Counted from the first letter of the stretch, positions 26,243 through 35,250 are shown. The stretch: 64,000 nt of DNA from an uncultured bacterium (GCA_938014885.1 CALLQI010000018.1:186001-250000); one strand, 5' to 3'. Program-made: numbers and translations. Notes: generated by a model not told the origin, from the letters alone.

Positions 26243-27249
26243 GTGGCGCGAACATTCCATATCATTTACGACTTCACAAGCACGTGGATCGTGCACTTTT
26301 TATCGAGCTCTGCGGCCATATTGCACGAGCGCACGGTGTTACGTCCAGCACGTATGCTTATGTTTCGATGGCCGGGCGACACCTTGTTGACCTCAACATG
26401 GCTCACACGACTCTGAGAATAAACAAGCTGTTCTCGATTGATTCGGATCGGTCTACGGTGAAGCGCCAGCTGTTCAATAGGCGGTACGGCTGTATCGATT
26501 GTAAAGAGATGACAAGCACGGATCTTGTTCAGGACTTGTCGGACTTCGTCCACCAGAACCGGATCAAGAGGCTAGTGCTGTGGTTGGACTACACCGACCC
26601 CTCAGCCCTGCGAACTCAGCTCGACGATGTGAACAAGGCTTGTGCTCAATTGTGCAGCGGCGACATATTGAAAGTCACCATAAATGCGGCGCTGGGGTCA
26701 CTGGCAGAGAGGAGATTTCGCGAGGAATCTGAAGAGTACTCCGTTCGCCAGCGAAGAACACTACTAGAGCGCTTAGATTCCTATGCTCCAGCAGCGGCAC
26801 GCACCGACTCTATCGACAAGAACACGCTACTGACCATGTACGCGCAGGCTCTGCAAAGTGCAGTGGAAAGGGGCTTGGCGAGCAACCCGAAGGACCTGGA
26901 CCATGTTCTGGCATCGGCGTTCGTGTATGAGGATGGCCAACGAATGGCGACCTTTACGGTCTCAATAGTGGATGACGGTGCAAGAGTGATGCACCGCAGA
27001 AATCTTCGCAGCGGGTGGCCATTCGTGCCAAACTCTTGGGCGGACGTCAAAGCAATCAAAGTACCCATGTTGTCTCAGCGCGAACGCGAAGCAATTGAGT
27101 CTCGCTTGTACCGGTATAGCCCGAGGAAGATTGCTCGATCACTTCCGTTTCCTTTGGATGGGAACCTAGACGAGGCAACCCGTCAGATCATTGCGTTTCG
27201 CGACTACCACCACTTTTTCCCAGCGTTTGTGAGCGCTGTGGTTGTATAA
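26239..27249 (+). CDS. Partner protein of the C5-methylase/GHKL cassette, Rossmann-like
   Basis: ATG 26239 overlaps the ATPase stop as ATGA, so expression is coupled. The 336-aa protein begins 'IPYHLRLHKHVDRALFIEL' and has 'LFSIDSD', 'RYGCIDCKEM' and 'LVLWLDYTDP'. This pattern matches uncharacterised proteins found beside MORC-like ATPases that resemble AdoMet-dependent methyltransferases, but the glycine-rich binding loop is not clear here ('YVSMAGRHLVDLN'). It could be an inactive methyltransferase fold used for recognition, or an effector. No nuclease motif is seen. Confidence 0.55.
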   Translation: MSGANIPYHLRLHKHVDRALFIELCGHIARAHGVTSSTYAYVSMAGRHLVDLNMAHTTLRINKLFSIDSDRSTVKRQLFNRRYGCIDCKEMTSTDLVQDLSDFVHQNRIKRLVLWLDYTDPSALRTQLDDVNKACAQLCSGDILKVTINAALGSLAERRFREESEEYSVRQRRTLLERLDSYAPAAARTDSIDKNTLLTMYAQALQSAVERGLASNPKDLDHVLASAFVYEDGQRMATFTVSIVDDGARVMHRRNLRSGWPFVPNSWADVKAIKVPMLSQREREAIESRLYRYSPRKIARSLPFPLDGNLDEATRQIIAFRDYHHFFPAFVSAVVV

Positions 27250-27372
27250 TCAAGAAAGTTCGCCTGGTCGGTCAGACTCAGTCGGGGCCACGCTGCGCAA
27301 GCGCGCCTGCGAACCCTCACCACCACAAAGTCACCTCGGCTGGGGCTCTTTTTGGTCGCGTGCCTTTTTGGT

Positions 27373-27392
27373 CCCCAGCCTTTCGGCTGGGG
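27373..27392. repeat. Isolated copy of the ccccagcc hairpin
   Basis: A perfect 8-bp stem with loop 'tttc' (the reverse complement of GAAA) has the same arms as the twin repeats near 22.5 kb. It separates two converging genes. It has no T-run on the useful side, so it is not a standard intrinsic terminator. Confidence 0.8.
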
Positions 27393-27397
27393 CTGGG

Positions 27398-29440
27398 TTA
27401 CCAGTTCACTAGCTGCTCTACGGCGGCCACGACCCCTGCCTTCTGCGGTAGCACGGCGTTTTCCAGTACTTTGCTGTAGGGGCAGAAGCTGTCTTGGGCG
27501 GCTACTCTTTTTACTGGGGCGTCCAGGGTCTCGAAGGCTTCTTCCATGATTCGGGCTGAGATTTCGGCACCGAAGCCCATCGTTAAAGTGTCTTCGTGCA
27601 GCACCAGTGCCCGGTTGGTTTTGCTTATGCTGTTGAATACGGTCTGCTGGTCCCAGGGCAGGATCGTCCGCAGGTCTATGATCTCTACCTGGATGCCTTT
27701 GTCTTCGAGCTCCAGCGCGGCGTCCTGGGCTATCATTACGGTGTTGCCCCACGTTACCAGCGTTACGTCGCTGCCTTCGCGCACTATGCGGCCGTGGCCG
27801 AACGGCAGCAGGTAGTCCTTGTCGGGCTCGGGGCTTTTGGCGCGTTCCTGCCGGTACAGGTTTTTGCATTCCATGAACAGCACCGGGTCTTCGCCACGGA
27901 TCGCGGCCTTCAGCAGGCCTTTGGCGTCGGCCGCATTGCTTGGCATGGCGATGCGCAGGCCGGGGCGGGTTGCGAACACGGCCTCAATGCACTGGCTGTG
28001 GTACATGGCGCCCTGGATGTAGCCGCCCACGGGCACGCGGATCACCATGGGGGCGGGCCAGTTGTTGTTTGAGCGGTAGCGCGCGGTGGCTACTTCGTTC
28101 ACGACCTGCATCATGGCCGGGAAGATGTAATCGCCGAACTGGACCTCGACCACGGCCTTGCTGCCGGGTTTGTAGCTGTAGCCCAAGCCGGCGCCGACGA
28201 TGGTGGCCTCCGCCAGCGGGCTATTAAACACGCGGTCGGTGCCGAAGCGGGTGCTGAGGCCCTTGGTTGCGCCGAACACGCCGCCCTTGCCGTCCTGCAC
28301 GTCCTGGCCCCAGCAGACGAGCTTGGGGTCGCGTTCGAATTCTTCGTGCAGGCCGTGGTTGATGGCGTCGATCAGGGTGGTGCGTTCGCCTGTTGAGGTT
28401 GGGGCGGCCACAGGGGCGTTCACCACGGCGTTGTCTTCGCCTTCGAAGTAGATGTAGCGGGCGGCTGTGCTTGGGTCGGGGTGCGGGCGTTCTTCGGCGC
28501 GTTCGGCCGCGGCGTCGATTTCGGCCTTCACTTGTTCCTCGAGCGCGACCAGTTCGTCTTCGTCGGCGAGGCCGTGCTCGATGATCCAGGCCTTGAGGCG
28601 CTGGTTGGGGTCTTTCTTGGATTCCTCAGCGATCTGGGCCTCGGTCATGTACAGCTTGCGGTTGTCGGAGCTCGAGTGGCCCCAAAGGCGCACGACGCTG
28701 CTGACGACAATCGCCGGGCCTTTGCCCTTGCTGCACCATTCGTGGGCCTGTTTGAAGGCCTCATAGCTGGCGAACAGGTCAAGGCCGTCGACGGGGAAAA
28801 TGCCGAGGTTGGCGTAGCCCTTGACCATCTGCTCAATGGGCTGGGCGCGTTCCATGGAATGGTGCGTGCTGATGCCGTAGCCGTTGTCTTCGACGTGGAA
28901 GAGCACGGGCAGCTTGTGGATCGTGGCCCAGTTCAGGCCTTCGTGGAATTCGCCCTGGGCGCAGGTTGCGTCGCCGCTGCTGACGTAGACAACTTCGTCT
29001 TCGCCCTCAAGCTTGATGCCGTACGCGCGGCCGCCGGCCTGCAGCCATTGCGTGCCCACGCAGCTTGATTTGCTGATGATGCGGTGCTTCTTGTGGCCGA
29101 AGTGGCTTGGCATCTGGCGGCTGCCGGATGCGGGGTCGCCTTCACGGGCCATGAAGCCGGTGAAGATTTCTTCGGTGGTGACGCCAAGGCCGAGCACGTA
29201 GGTCAGGTCGCGATAGTGGCAGATGCTCCAGTCTTTGCCCGGCCGCATGACCATGCTGGCGGCGGTGAGGACGGCCTCGTGGCCGGGGCCGCTGATCTGG
29301 AAGCTGCCGCCTTTGGATTGGCGCAGGATGATGGCGCATTTGTCCTCAGTCATGCGGCTGGTGATCATGTTGCGGTAGGCGCTGAGGATCTGTTCGTTGC
29401 TGAGCGCGCGAGATGCCTTGGCTTTGGCGGCCTTTGCCAT
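27398..29440 (-). CDS. Fused E1 alpha-beta subunit of a 2-oxo acid dehydrogenase (thiamine diphosphate)
   Basis: The 680-aa protein joins an E1 alpha domain (residues about 1-330) with 'SGDATCAQGEFHEGLNWA' and 'HVEDNGYGIS', the GDG-like thiamine diphosphate site, to an E1 beta domain (about 350-680) with 'VQFGDYIFPAMMQVVNE' and 'VIRVPVGG'. It decarboxylates pyruvate or branched-chain 2-oxo acids and passes the acyl group to E2. Closest by pattern are fused branched-chain/acetoin-type E1 enzymes. No E2 or E3 gene lies nearby. ATG 29440 is preceded by 'aaagga'. Substrate cannot be read from sequence. Confidence 0.9.
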   Translation of the reverse strand: MAKAAKAKASRALSNEQILSAYRNMITSRMTEDKCAIILRQSKGGSFQISGPGHEAVLTAASMVMRPGKDWSICHYRDLTYVLGLGVTTEEIFTGFMAREGDPASGSRQMPSHFGHKKHRIISKSSCVGTQWLQAGGRAYGIKLEGEDEVVYVSSGDATCAQGEFHEGLNWATIHKLPVLFHVEDNGYGISTHHSMERAQPIEQMVKGYANLGIFPVDGLDLFASYEAFKQAHEWCSKGKGPAIVVSSVVRLWGHSSSDNRKLYMTEAQIAEESKKDPNQRLKAWIIEHGLADEDELVALEEQVKAEIDAAAERAEERPHPDPSTAARYIYFEGEDNAVVNAPVAAPTSTGERTTLIDAINHGLHEEFERDPKLVCWGQDVQDGKGGVFGATKGLSTRFGTDRVFNSPLAEATIVGAGLGYSYKPGSKAVVEVQFGDYIFPAMMQVVNEVATARYRSNNNWPAPMVIRVPVGGYIQGAMYHSQCIEAVFATRPGLRIAMPSNAADAKGLLKAAIRGEDPVLFMECKNLYRQERAKSPEPDKDYLLPFGHGRIVREGSDVTLVTWGNTVMIAQDAALELEDKGIQVEIIDLRTILPWDQQTVFNSISKTNRALVLHEDTLTMGFGAEISARIMEEAFETLDAPVKRVAAQDSFCPYSKVLENAVLPQKAGVVAAVEQLVNW

Positions 29441-29970
29441 GGTGCGGTCCTTTCACAAAAAGCGCGCCCGCAGGCGCGTTAGCCCGGCGATTCTGGCCAT
29501 ATGCGCGGGCACGGTCAAGCTTGGGCAAACGGCGACAAACGGCTTTAATGGCGGGTGAACCACGAAGGACCGCAACTCAGAGCCCGCTGCGTAAGCTGCG
29601 GGACCTGTCCGTTTGGAACAGCAACAGCGTTTATCCACTAAGGACACGAAGGGCCGCGAAGAACGGCCACGGCCACGACATTTGCCCACGAAGCCACACG
29701 AAGTGGCACGAAGAACTACAACTGCGTTTTGGTGTTTACTGCAACTGCAACGGCTGCGGCCTTGGTTGCTTGCTTTTGCTGTTTGCTTTTGCCGTTTACC
29801 TGTATTGCTGTTGCCGTTCTTCGTGGTCCTTCGTGGCGCTTCGTGGGAAAAAGTAGTTGTCGTGGCAGTTCTTCGTGGCCCTTCGTGGCGCTTCGTGGAT
29901 AACCGCAGTTGCCGTGGAATTTGCGCTTGCACGGGCGCGTACATTCGTCAAATTCGCCTTGGGGGTGACC
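29441..29970. repeat. Interspersed 'cacgaag' modules, no gene
   Basis: Runs such as 'cacgaagggccgcgaagaa' near 29645 and their inverted forms 'cttcgtggcccttcgtgg' near 29825-29905 face each other and could fold into a long hairpin. Module 'agcccgctgcgtaagctgc' near 29580 is a hairpin that recurs near 58530. The promoters of both divergent genes must lie at the edges. Confidence 0.8.
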
Positions 29971-30855
29971 ATGGACTTCGGTGATCTGATCGGCAAAGGC
30001 TGGGCGCGGCATGAATCGGACATGGACGCCGTGCTGGGCGAGCTTGAGGCCCACGCGGCGCTGGCCGACGACGCGCAAAAGGCCGCCAACATCGTCAACC
30101 TGTACTCGCACATGGCGGGCTTTCACCGCGCCGATTGGGCCCGCGCGGCCGCCTATGCCGAGCGCGTGATCGCCGGCCTGCCCGACAGTGACGCGCTGCC
30201 GATTGCGCTGGCGCAGCTTGCCGTGGCGCGCTTCATGGCCGGCGACGCGGTGGGTGCACTCGCCGCCGAGACGCGGGCCGTGCGGCTGACCGAATCCGAG
30301 CGCGTGTCGCCGATGCTGCGCACGCGGGTGCTGATTGCGTCGGCACTGGTCGAAAACAAGCGGCTGGAAGAAGGTGCCCGCCTGTATGAGGCCGCGCTGG
30401 AACTGGCCCGCGAAAACCCCGAGAAAATGGCCTGCGACCGCGCGATTGCGGTCACCAGCAATAACCTCGCCGGCGCGCTGCTTGAAAAGTCGCGCACAAG
30501 CGCCGAAGACGCGCTGATGCTGAGTGCGGCCACAGCGGCCCGCGAGTTCTGGCTGAAGGCGGGCACGTGGGAGAATGAAGAACGCGCCGAGTACCTGCTG
30601 GCGCAGGTGCACAACCAGCTGAAGCAGCCCGAGCAGGCGATCGAGCACGCGTTGCGGGGGCTTGAGGTGATTTCGGCCAACGGCGAAGAAGTGGTCGATG
30701 AAGCCTTCCTGAACCTGGTGCTGGCGGCAAGTTTCAAGCAGCAAGGCAACGAAGAAGCGCGCGAGAAAGTGCTGGCCCGGGCCGACGAAATCGCGGGCGA
30801 ATGGACCGACCAAAGCCTGAAAGACTGGTACGCCGGCGAACGCGCGAAGGCTTAA
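29971..30855 (+). CDS. TPR-like cytoplasmic protein (294 aa)
   Basis: ATG 29971 ('MDFGDLIGKG') follows 'ttgggggtgacc'; the open frame upstream runs into repeat DNA. The protein is almost entirely helical pairs of TPR type ('AAAYAERVIAGLPDSD', 'RLYEAALELARENPEKM', 'QAIEHALRGLEV'). No signal peptide or catalytic motif is seen. It is likely a protein-protein adaptor. Confidence 0.75.
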   Translation: MDFGDLIGKGWARHESDMDAVLGELEAHAALADDAQKAANIVNLYSHMAGFHRADWARAAAYAERVIAGLPDSDALPIALAQLAVARFMAGDAVGALAAETRAVRLTESERVSPMLRTRVLIASALVENKRLEEGARLYEAALELARENPEKMACDRAIAVTSNNLAGALLEKSRTSAEDALMLSAATAAREFWLKAGTWENEERAEYLLAQVHNQLKQPEQAIEHALRGLEVISANGEEVVDEAFLNLVLAASFKQQGNEEAREKVLARADEIAGEWTDQSLKDWYAGERAKA

Positions 30856-30955
30856 CATTGCGGGTTTCCGCCAGGGTCCGGGCACTTGCGCCAGTGGCGC
30901 ACCGGAATCCGCGACTTCCCGTTTGCATTCAGGCGCAAATCGCTAGATTGCCGCC

Positions 30956-31357
30956 ATGGAAGCCGACGACTTCACCGACGCATTTCTCGACAGCCAGTAC
31001 CTGCGCCTGACTGAGGGCGCGCTGGCCTTCATCTTCACCAAGCCGCGCGTGCAAAAGGCCCAGGCACTCAGCGTTGAGCAAGCCAACGCCCTGCTGCAAA
31101 AGCACCACGCGCAGCTGGTCAAGATCTACGGCGATGTCACCAAGCGCATCCTCGCCGATGCCTTCTACATGAAGATGTTCGAAGAACTTTACGACCTGCC
31201 CGACGAAGTCGCGTTCGCCTTCATCAACCTGGCGCTGCGCCGCATCGAAGACACGCAAGTTGAGGCCGCCCGCGTGCAGGCCGTCACCGAATACCAGCGC
31301 AAGCGCAAAAAGGCCGCGCCTGTACAGACACCGGAGGAAAACCGTGGCGGTACTTGA
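30956..31357 (+). CDS. Unknown 133-aa helical protein
   Basis: It starts at ATG 30956 and overlaps the next gene by 14 nt. The product is helical, acidic at the N-terminus and basic at the C-terminus ('EYQRKRKKAAP'), with no recognisable domain. It is probably co-expressed with the following 95-aa protein and the M48 protease gene. Confidence 0.65.
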   Translation: MEADDFTDAFLDSQYLRLTEGALAFIFTKPRVQKAQALSVEQANALLQKHHAQLVKIYGDVTKRILADAFYMKMFEELYDLPDEVAFAFINLALRRIEDTQVEAARVQAVTEYQRKRKKAAPVQTPEENRGGT

Positions 31358-31631
31358 GTTCACAGTCGTCAGCACCAAGCGCACCACCGTGATGCCGGGC
31401 AACGAAGTGCTGAACATTGACCTGAAGGTCAGCTACGCCGAATTTCTCAGCATGACCAAGCACCTGGAAAAGCCCTACCGCGCCAGGTTTGAGTCACCCG
31501 ACGGCGAGTCGTTTGAGCACAACATCGGCATCGCCAAGGGCGTCGAAAGCCACGCCAACGCGCGCGTAACCATGCGCAACTTCGAGGGCGAAGTGCCAGA
31601 AGGCAGCATCGTCACGATTCTTGAAAACTGA
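31344..31631 (+). CDS. Unknown 95-aa beta-rich protein
   Basis: GTG 31344 has 'ggagg' 8 nt upstream, inside the end of the preceding gene. The product alternates short strands ('FTVVSTKRTTV', 'ARVTMRNFEG') and ends in 'SIVTILEN'. It has no signal peptide. No family is recognised. Confidence 0.65.
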   Translation: MAVLEFTVVSTKRTTVMPGNEVLNIDLKVSYAEFLSMTKHLEKPYRARFESPDGESFEHNIGIAKGVESHANARVTMRNFEGEVPEGSIVTILEN

Positions 31632-31669
31632 TTCCTCCGCCGCACACTTCTCCCGAAAGGCCCCCCGCC

Positions 31670-33040
31670 ATGTACATCACGAAGACCGCCGTCACGCTGC
31701 TGCTAGCCTGCACCATGCTGCTGTGCGCTTGCCAGGTTGACCCGCTGACCGGCAAAAGCACGCTGAACCTGTACAGCTACGAAGACGAAAAGGCCATCGG
31801 CGACGAAAACGTCCAGCCCATCGTGGCCGAGCTTGGCGGCCTGTACCCCGACGCCGCGCTGCAAAATTACGTCAACACCGTCGGCCAGAAGGTCGTTACC
31901 GCCGGGCGCTCGCGCCTCAAGGATGAGGCCGGATTCCCGGACTGGGAATTCAACTTCTACGTCGTCAACACCAGCATGATCAACGCGTTCGCGCTGCCGG
32001 GCGGGCACGTGTTTGTCACCCGCGGCATTCTGGATCGCCTGAAAGATGAAAGCGAACTGGCGGGGCTGCTCGGCCATGAAGTCGCGCACGTGTTCGCGCG
32101 CCACAGCGTTGAGCGCATGAGCGAGATGACGATGATGATCATCCCGGCCGCGCTGCTGGCCAGCTTTGAGGAAACGCAGGGCATCGCCGTGGTGGGCATT
32201 GTGGCAATCCAGCTGCTGGCGCTGAAGTACAGCCGCGACAACGAAAGTGAAAGCGATACCTTCGGGATGCGCTTTGCGGCGCGCGCGGGTTATCGGCCCG
32301 ACGGCATCATCGGCGTGATGCGGATGCTCGATGAGATGATGCATGAACACGGCGGCGGCGGCCCCGAGTTCCTGTCCACGCACCCCGACCCGGGCAACCG
32401 CGTAGACAGCCTGACGCGGCAGATGAGCAAAGAATACGGCAACGAAAAGCCCGAATGGTTCCGCGGCGATGTCGAATACACCGGCGCGCTCGTTTCCATG
32501 CGCAAGGCCCAGCCCGCCTACGTGCTCGCGGACACCGGCGACGCGCTGATGGCCGAAGGTTTTGAACTGTTCAACAACGGCAACGTGGAAGGCGCCAAGG
32601 CCAAGTACCGCGAGGCCCTCGACAACTACCGCGCGGCCGCAAGCGCGCAACCCGGCCACGCGATCCTGCACGTGAACCTGGCGCAGGCGAACTTTTACCT
32701 GGGCGAGTACGCGCAGGCCGAAAAACACAGCCGCGACGCGCTGAACCTGGAACCCGGCAGCTTCTGGCCCAACTTCATGGGCGGGCTGGTCGCGATCAAA
32801 GCCGGCGACAACGGCGCGGCCGCAACAAGACTGGCCAAAGCACTCGAGCTGATCCCGGGTTCGCCGGTAAGCATGTACTACCTGGCCGTGGCCTACGACC
32901 GCAACCAGAACACGAACGGAGCGGCCGAGTATTACCGCCGCGCCTACAACGCCTTCAACGGCGAAGGCGAAATGGCCGCCAACGCAAGGCAACGCCTGAT
33001 CGAAATGGGCCAACCCGACCCAGCCCCGCAACCCAAGTAG
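31670..33040 (+). CDS. M48-family metalloprotease lipoprotein with TPR tail (BepA-like)
   Basis: The N-terminus is a lipoprotein signal with lipobox 'LLCAC' near residue 20. The peptidase domain has the zinc motif 'HEVAH' near 137-141 and the third-ligand region 'NESESDTFG' near 191-199. Residues about 280-450 are TPR repeats ('GNVEGAKAKYREAL', 'GEYAQAEKHSRDAL'). Architecture and length fit BepA/YfgC-type periplasmic proteases that check outer-membrane protein assembly, although here the protein is lipid-anchored. All expected catalytic residues are visible. Confidence 0.92.
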   Translation: MYITKTAVTLLLACTMLLCACQVDPLTGKSTLNLYSYEDEKAIGDENVQPIVAELGGLYPDAALQNYVNTVGQKVVTAGRSRLKDEAGFPDWEFNFYVVNTSMINAFALPGGHVFVTRGILDRLKDESELAGLLGHEVAHVFARHSVERMSEMTMMIIPAALLASFEETQGIAVVGIVAIQLLALKYSRDNESESDTFGMRFAARAGYRPDGIIGVMRMLDEMMHEHGGGGPEFLSTHPDPGNRVDSLTRQMSKEYGNEKPEWFRGDVEYTGALVSMRKAQPAYVLADTGDALMAEGFELFNNGNVEGAKAKYREALDNYRAAASAQPGHAILHVNLAQANFYLGEYAQAEKHSRDALNLEPGSFWPNFMGGLVAIKAGDNGAAATRLAKALELIPGSPVSMYYLAVAYDRNQNTNGAAEYYRRAYNAFNGEGEMAANARQRLIEMGQPDPAPQPK

Positions 33041-33124
33041 CCCCGGGAATGCCGATCTCCCGATCGGCCGCAGTTAGTGTTGCGGGCTTCCAGCCTGCAC
33101 GTGGCACGCGCGTCCCGCGCGTGA

Positions 33125-33215
33125 GTACCGGCGGCGTCCCGCCGCCGGTACGGCAACAGCGTGCGGACCGGAGGTCCACATCACCGGCCGCGGCAGATGC
33201 CGGCCAGAGGCCGGC
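33125..33215. repeat. Three successive hairpins (REP-like cluster)
   Basis: 33125-33151 is a perfect 12-bp stem with loop 'tcc' (gtaccggcggcg/cgccgccggtac). 33165-33177 is ggacc-gga-ggtcc, as in the 22.5-kb repeats. 33199-33215 is gccggcc-aga-ggccggc. No T-runs follow, so these look like REP-type elements rather than terminators, although they do lie just after the M48 gene. Confidence 0.8.
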
Positions 33216-33226
33216 GCTCCCCACGG

Positions 33227-33733
33227 CTACGCGCCTTTGGCGCGCTTGGCGGCGAAGTCGCGGGCTCGGGCCAGGTAGCGGCCTACGGTGCGCCTTTCGA
33301 TTCGCAGCCTTGTGGCGATTTCGTCCTGCGTCAGGCCTTTGTTGTGGGTCAGGTCCACGACTTGTCGCATCCGGCCTCGCATGGCGTGGCGGTGTTCGAG
33401 CAGCAGCCGCACGGCGCGCATTTGCAGCCACATCTCACGCAGGCCCTCGGCGCACTTCTGGCGCTGGGTGTGATAGATGCGGCCGTGATCGCTGCGCGGC
33501 AGCAATGCCTTCAGCGCGGCACAGGGGCTGGTGCAGGTTGCGCGGCGCGGGCAGGGAGTGCAGGGCGACTTGGCTGTGTTGGCGGCGCTCGTGGCCGTGT
33601 AAGAATCCGGCGGAGTGCCGGCCGCGTGGAACTGGACCTGCGGCTGTTGCTGCGCGCTGACCGCCGACAAGCTCGGGGCCGGCGCGGCGTGGAAAAGTGT
33701 TGGATTCGTTGTTGATGTTTTATTCGTTTTCAT
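33227..33733 (-). CDS. HTH DNA-binding protein with a Cys cluster
   Basis: The 168-aa protein has a disordered N-terminal third, a Cys-rich patch 'CTPCPRRATCTSPC' near residues 58-71, and a C-terminal helix-turn-helix of sigma-70 region 4 type ('LTQDEIATRLRIERRTVGR', about 133-151). The Cys spacing C-x2-C-x5-C-x3-C could bind zinc or an iron-sulfur cluster, so redox-sensitive regulation is possible. 'caggagcggg' precedes the ATG. A palindrome lies 17 nt upstream, suggesting self-regulation. Confidence 0.7.
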   Translation of the reverse strand: MKTNKTSTTNPTLFHAAPAPSLSAVSAQQQPQVQFHAAGTPPDSYTATSAANTAKSPCTPCPRRATCTSPCAALKALLPRSDHGRIYHTQRQKCAEGLREMWLQMRAVRLLLEHRHAMRGRMRQVVDLTHNKGLTQDEIATRLRIERRTVGRYLARARDFAAKRAKGA

Positions 33734-33749
33734 CGCCCGCTCCTGAGAA

Positions 33750-33768
33750 ATATTACAAGACGTAATAT
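33750..33768 (-). promoter_or_regulatory. AT-rich palindrome upstream of the HTH gene (candidate operator/-10)
   Basis: The arms atattac (33750-33756) and gtaatat (33762-33768) are perfect 7-bp inverted repeats with a 5-nt spacer. The site is the most AT-rich spot nearby and includes a 'taatat' -10-like hexamer on the minus strand, 17 nt before the gene start. Confidence 0.5.
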
Positions 33769-34110
33769 ATCCGGTCGGAGCGACAAGAAGCGGGGGAACG
33801 GACCCGGGACAGCGGTGTAAGCCCAGTGATTGCCTAGTGTTGTGAAAATGATTGGCTTTGGGCTTAGGGCCTTGGGCCTTGGGCTTGGGGGGGGGGGGGC
33901 TTAGGTCAAGGTCAGGGGGACAGGTCAGGGTCAGGGTTTAGGTCAGGGTCAAGGTCAAGGTCAGGGATCTGGCGACTAGGAAGGAACCCAAGTTCACCCC
34001 AAGCCCTAAGCCCCAAGCCCCAAGCCCTAAGCCCCAACTCCCCTTCGCCGATCCGCCCAACTCTTGCCGTCTTTTCTTGAGCGCGCCTTTGCAGTGCTTA
34101 CACTTGGGGC
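33769..34110. repeat. Direct-repeat tract with a long G run, no gene
   Basis: 33860-33900 has 'ccttgggccttgggcttgg' and a run of about 12 G. 33900-33970 is a tandem of 'aggtca/gggtca' hexamers on the + strand. 33990-34035 is 'ctaagccccaagccc' repeats, the reverse complement of the first run, so the flanks can pair. I see nothing coding; the long G run is also a likely assembly weak spot. Confidence 0.75.
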
Positions 34111-35250
34111 ATGCGAAACCTTGCCCGAGCCCTCGCCGCTGCCGCCCTGCTTGCCTGGGTGGGCAGCGTCGCACTGGCCGAAACCATCTACTTGAAGTCC
34201 GGCAGCAAGATCAGCGGCAAGATCATCGAGAGCGACGACAAGAAAGTGAAAATCGAAGTCGCCACCGACGAAGGCAAAGCGGTCATGACCATCGACCGCG
34301 CGCGCATCGACCGCATCGAAGAGGCCACCACCTTCGAAGAACGGCTGAAGGCCGCGGCCACACTGCTCGAGAATGGCCAGAACGCGCAGGCCGAAACCGA
34401 GTTCCGCGACCTCGTCCGCAACGAGCCCCGCAGCGCGCAAGCCCGCATGGGCCTGGCCAAGGCACTGGTCGCCAACTTCAAGTACGAAGAGGCCATCAAA
34501 ACGCTCGAACACTACCTGCTGCTCGTGGACACCAACCGCAGCGCCGACCTGATGATGTACCTGGCCGAGCAATACCTGCAGGCACGCAATTACCGCGACG
34601 CCAAACGCACCGCCCGTGAGGCCGCAGCTCTGTACCCGCAGGACCGCCAGCTCGCGACCGCGGCCGACGAATTCGAGAAGCGCTGCGACCGCGTGAAGGC
34701 CGGCACCGAACAATTGAAAGAGCGCGAAACCGCCGAAAGCGCCGAGCGCAAACGCCGCCGCGATGAACGCGCCGCCTTTGACAAGAAAGCCGGCAATTGC
34801 TTTGAGGCCACCCGCGCCGCCAAAGAGCTCGCGGCCTGGGCCAGCGAATCACAGCCCGGGCTGGTGCTTTCGTACTATCACACCATCAGCGCGCCCGACG
34901 ACGCCTGGCAGAATTACAACCTCGGCGGCGATGAGCAGGTGCTGCAGGCCCAGGTGCACAAGTCGGAAATCAAGCTGATCGTTGATGAGGCCACGTGGCT
35001 GGGCCTGTATGACCACCAGAAATCGGTGATGGTCAACGGCTGGTATTACCAGTTGAAGGGCCTGTATCCCAAGAGCTTCCCGGTGATCGAAGTATTCTGC
35101 CTCGAGCCCGACCCCAAAGCAGGCAAAGACGCCACCAAGGAAAAGAAGCTGGCCAAAGGAAGCTGGGACGGCCGCCAGGAAGAAGTAACCGTAGACCGAA
35201 CCACCAAAGAAAACCGCGACCCAATGCGCCCCAGAAAAGTAATCCGCTAG
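34111..35250 (+). CDS. Secreted TPR protein with N-terminal SH3-like strand domain
   Basis: A Sec signal peptide (residues 1-23, 'ALLAWVGSVALA' with an ALA cleavage site) precedes 'ETIYLKSGSKISGKIIES', a beta-hairpin pattern seen at the start of many secreted proteins of this lineage type. Residues about 70-200 are TPR repeats ('EEAIKTLEHYLLLV', 'NYRDAKRTAREAAAL'). Then come a charged coiled helix ('ERETAESAERKRRRDER') and a C-terminal globular domain. The protein is exported; function is unknown. Confidence 0.8.
   Translation: MRNLARALAAAALLAWVGSVALAETIYLKSGSKISGKIIESDDKKVKIEVATDEGKAVMTIDRARIDRIEEATTFEERLKAAATLLENGQNAQAETEFRDLVRNEPRSAQARMGLAKALVANFKYEEAIKTLEHYLLLVDTNRSADLMMYLAEQYLQARNYRDAKRTAREAAALYPQDRQLATAADEFEKRCDRVKAGTEQLKERETAESAERKRRRDERAAFDKKAGNCFEATRAAKELAAWASESQPGLVLSYYHTISAPDDAWQNYNLGGDEQVLQAQVHKSEIKLIVDEATWLGLYDHQKSVMVNGWYYQLKGLYPKSFPVIEVFCLEPDPKAGKDATKEKKLAKGSWDGRQEEVTVDRTTKENRDPMRPRKVIR

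Noticed and set aside
27373..27392. Intrinsic terminator between the converging genes
   Set aside because: The T-rich runs lie on the wrong side of the stem for the plus-strand gene, and the minus-strand side has A-runs; the same stem occurs as a repeat elsewhere.
33900..33970. CRISPR array
   Set aside because: The hexamer units are contiguous with no spacers of regular length, and no cas genes are present in the window.
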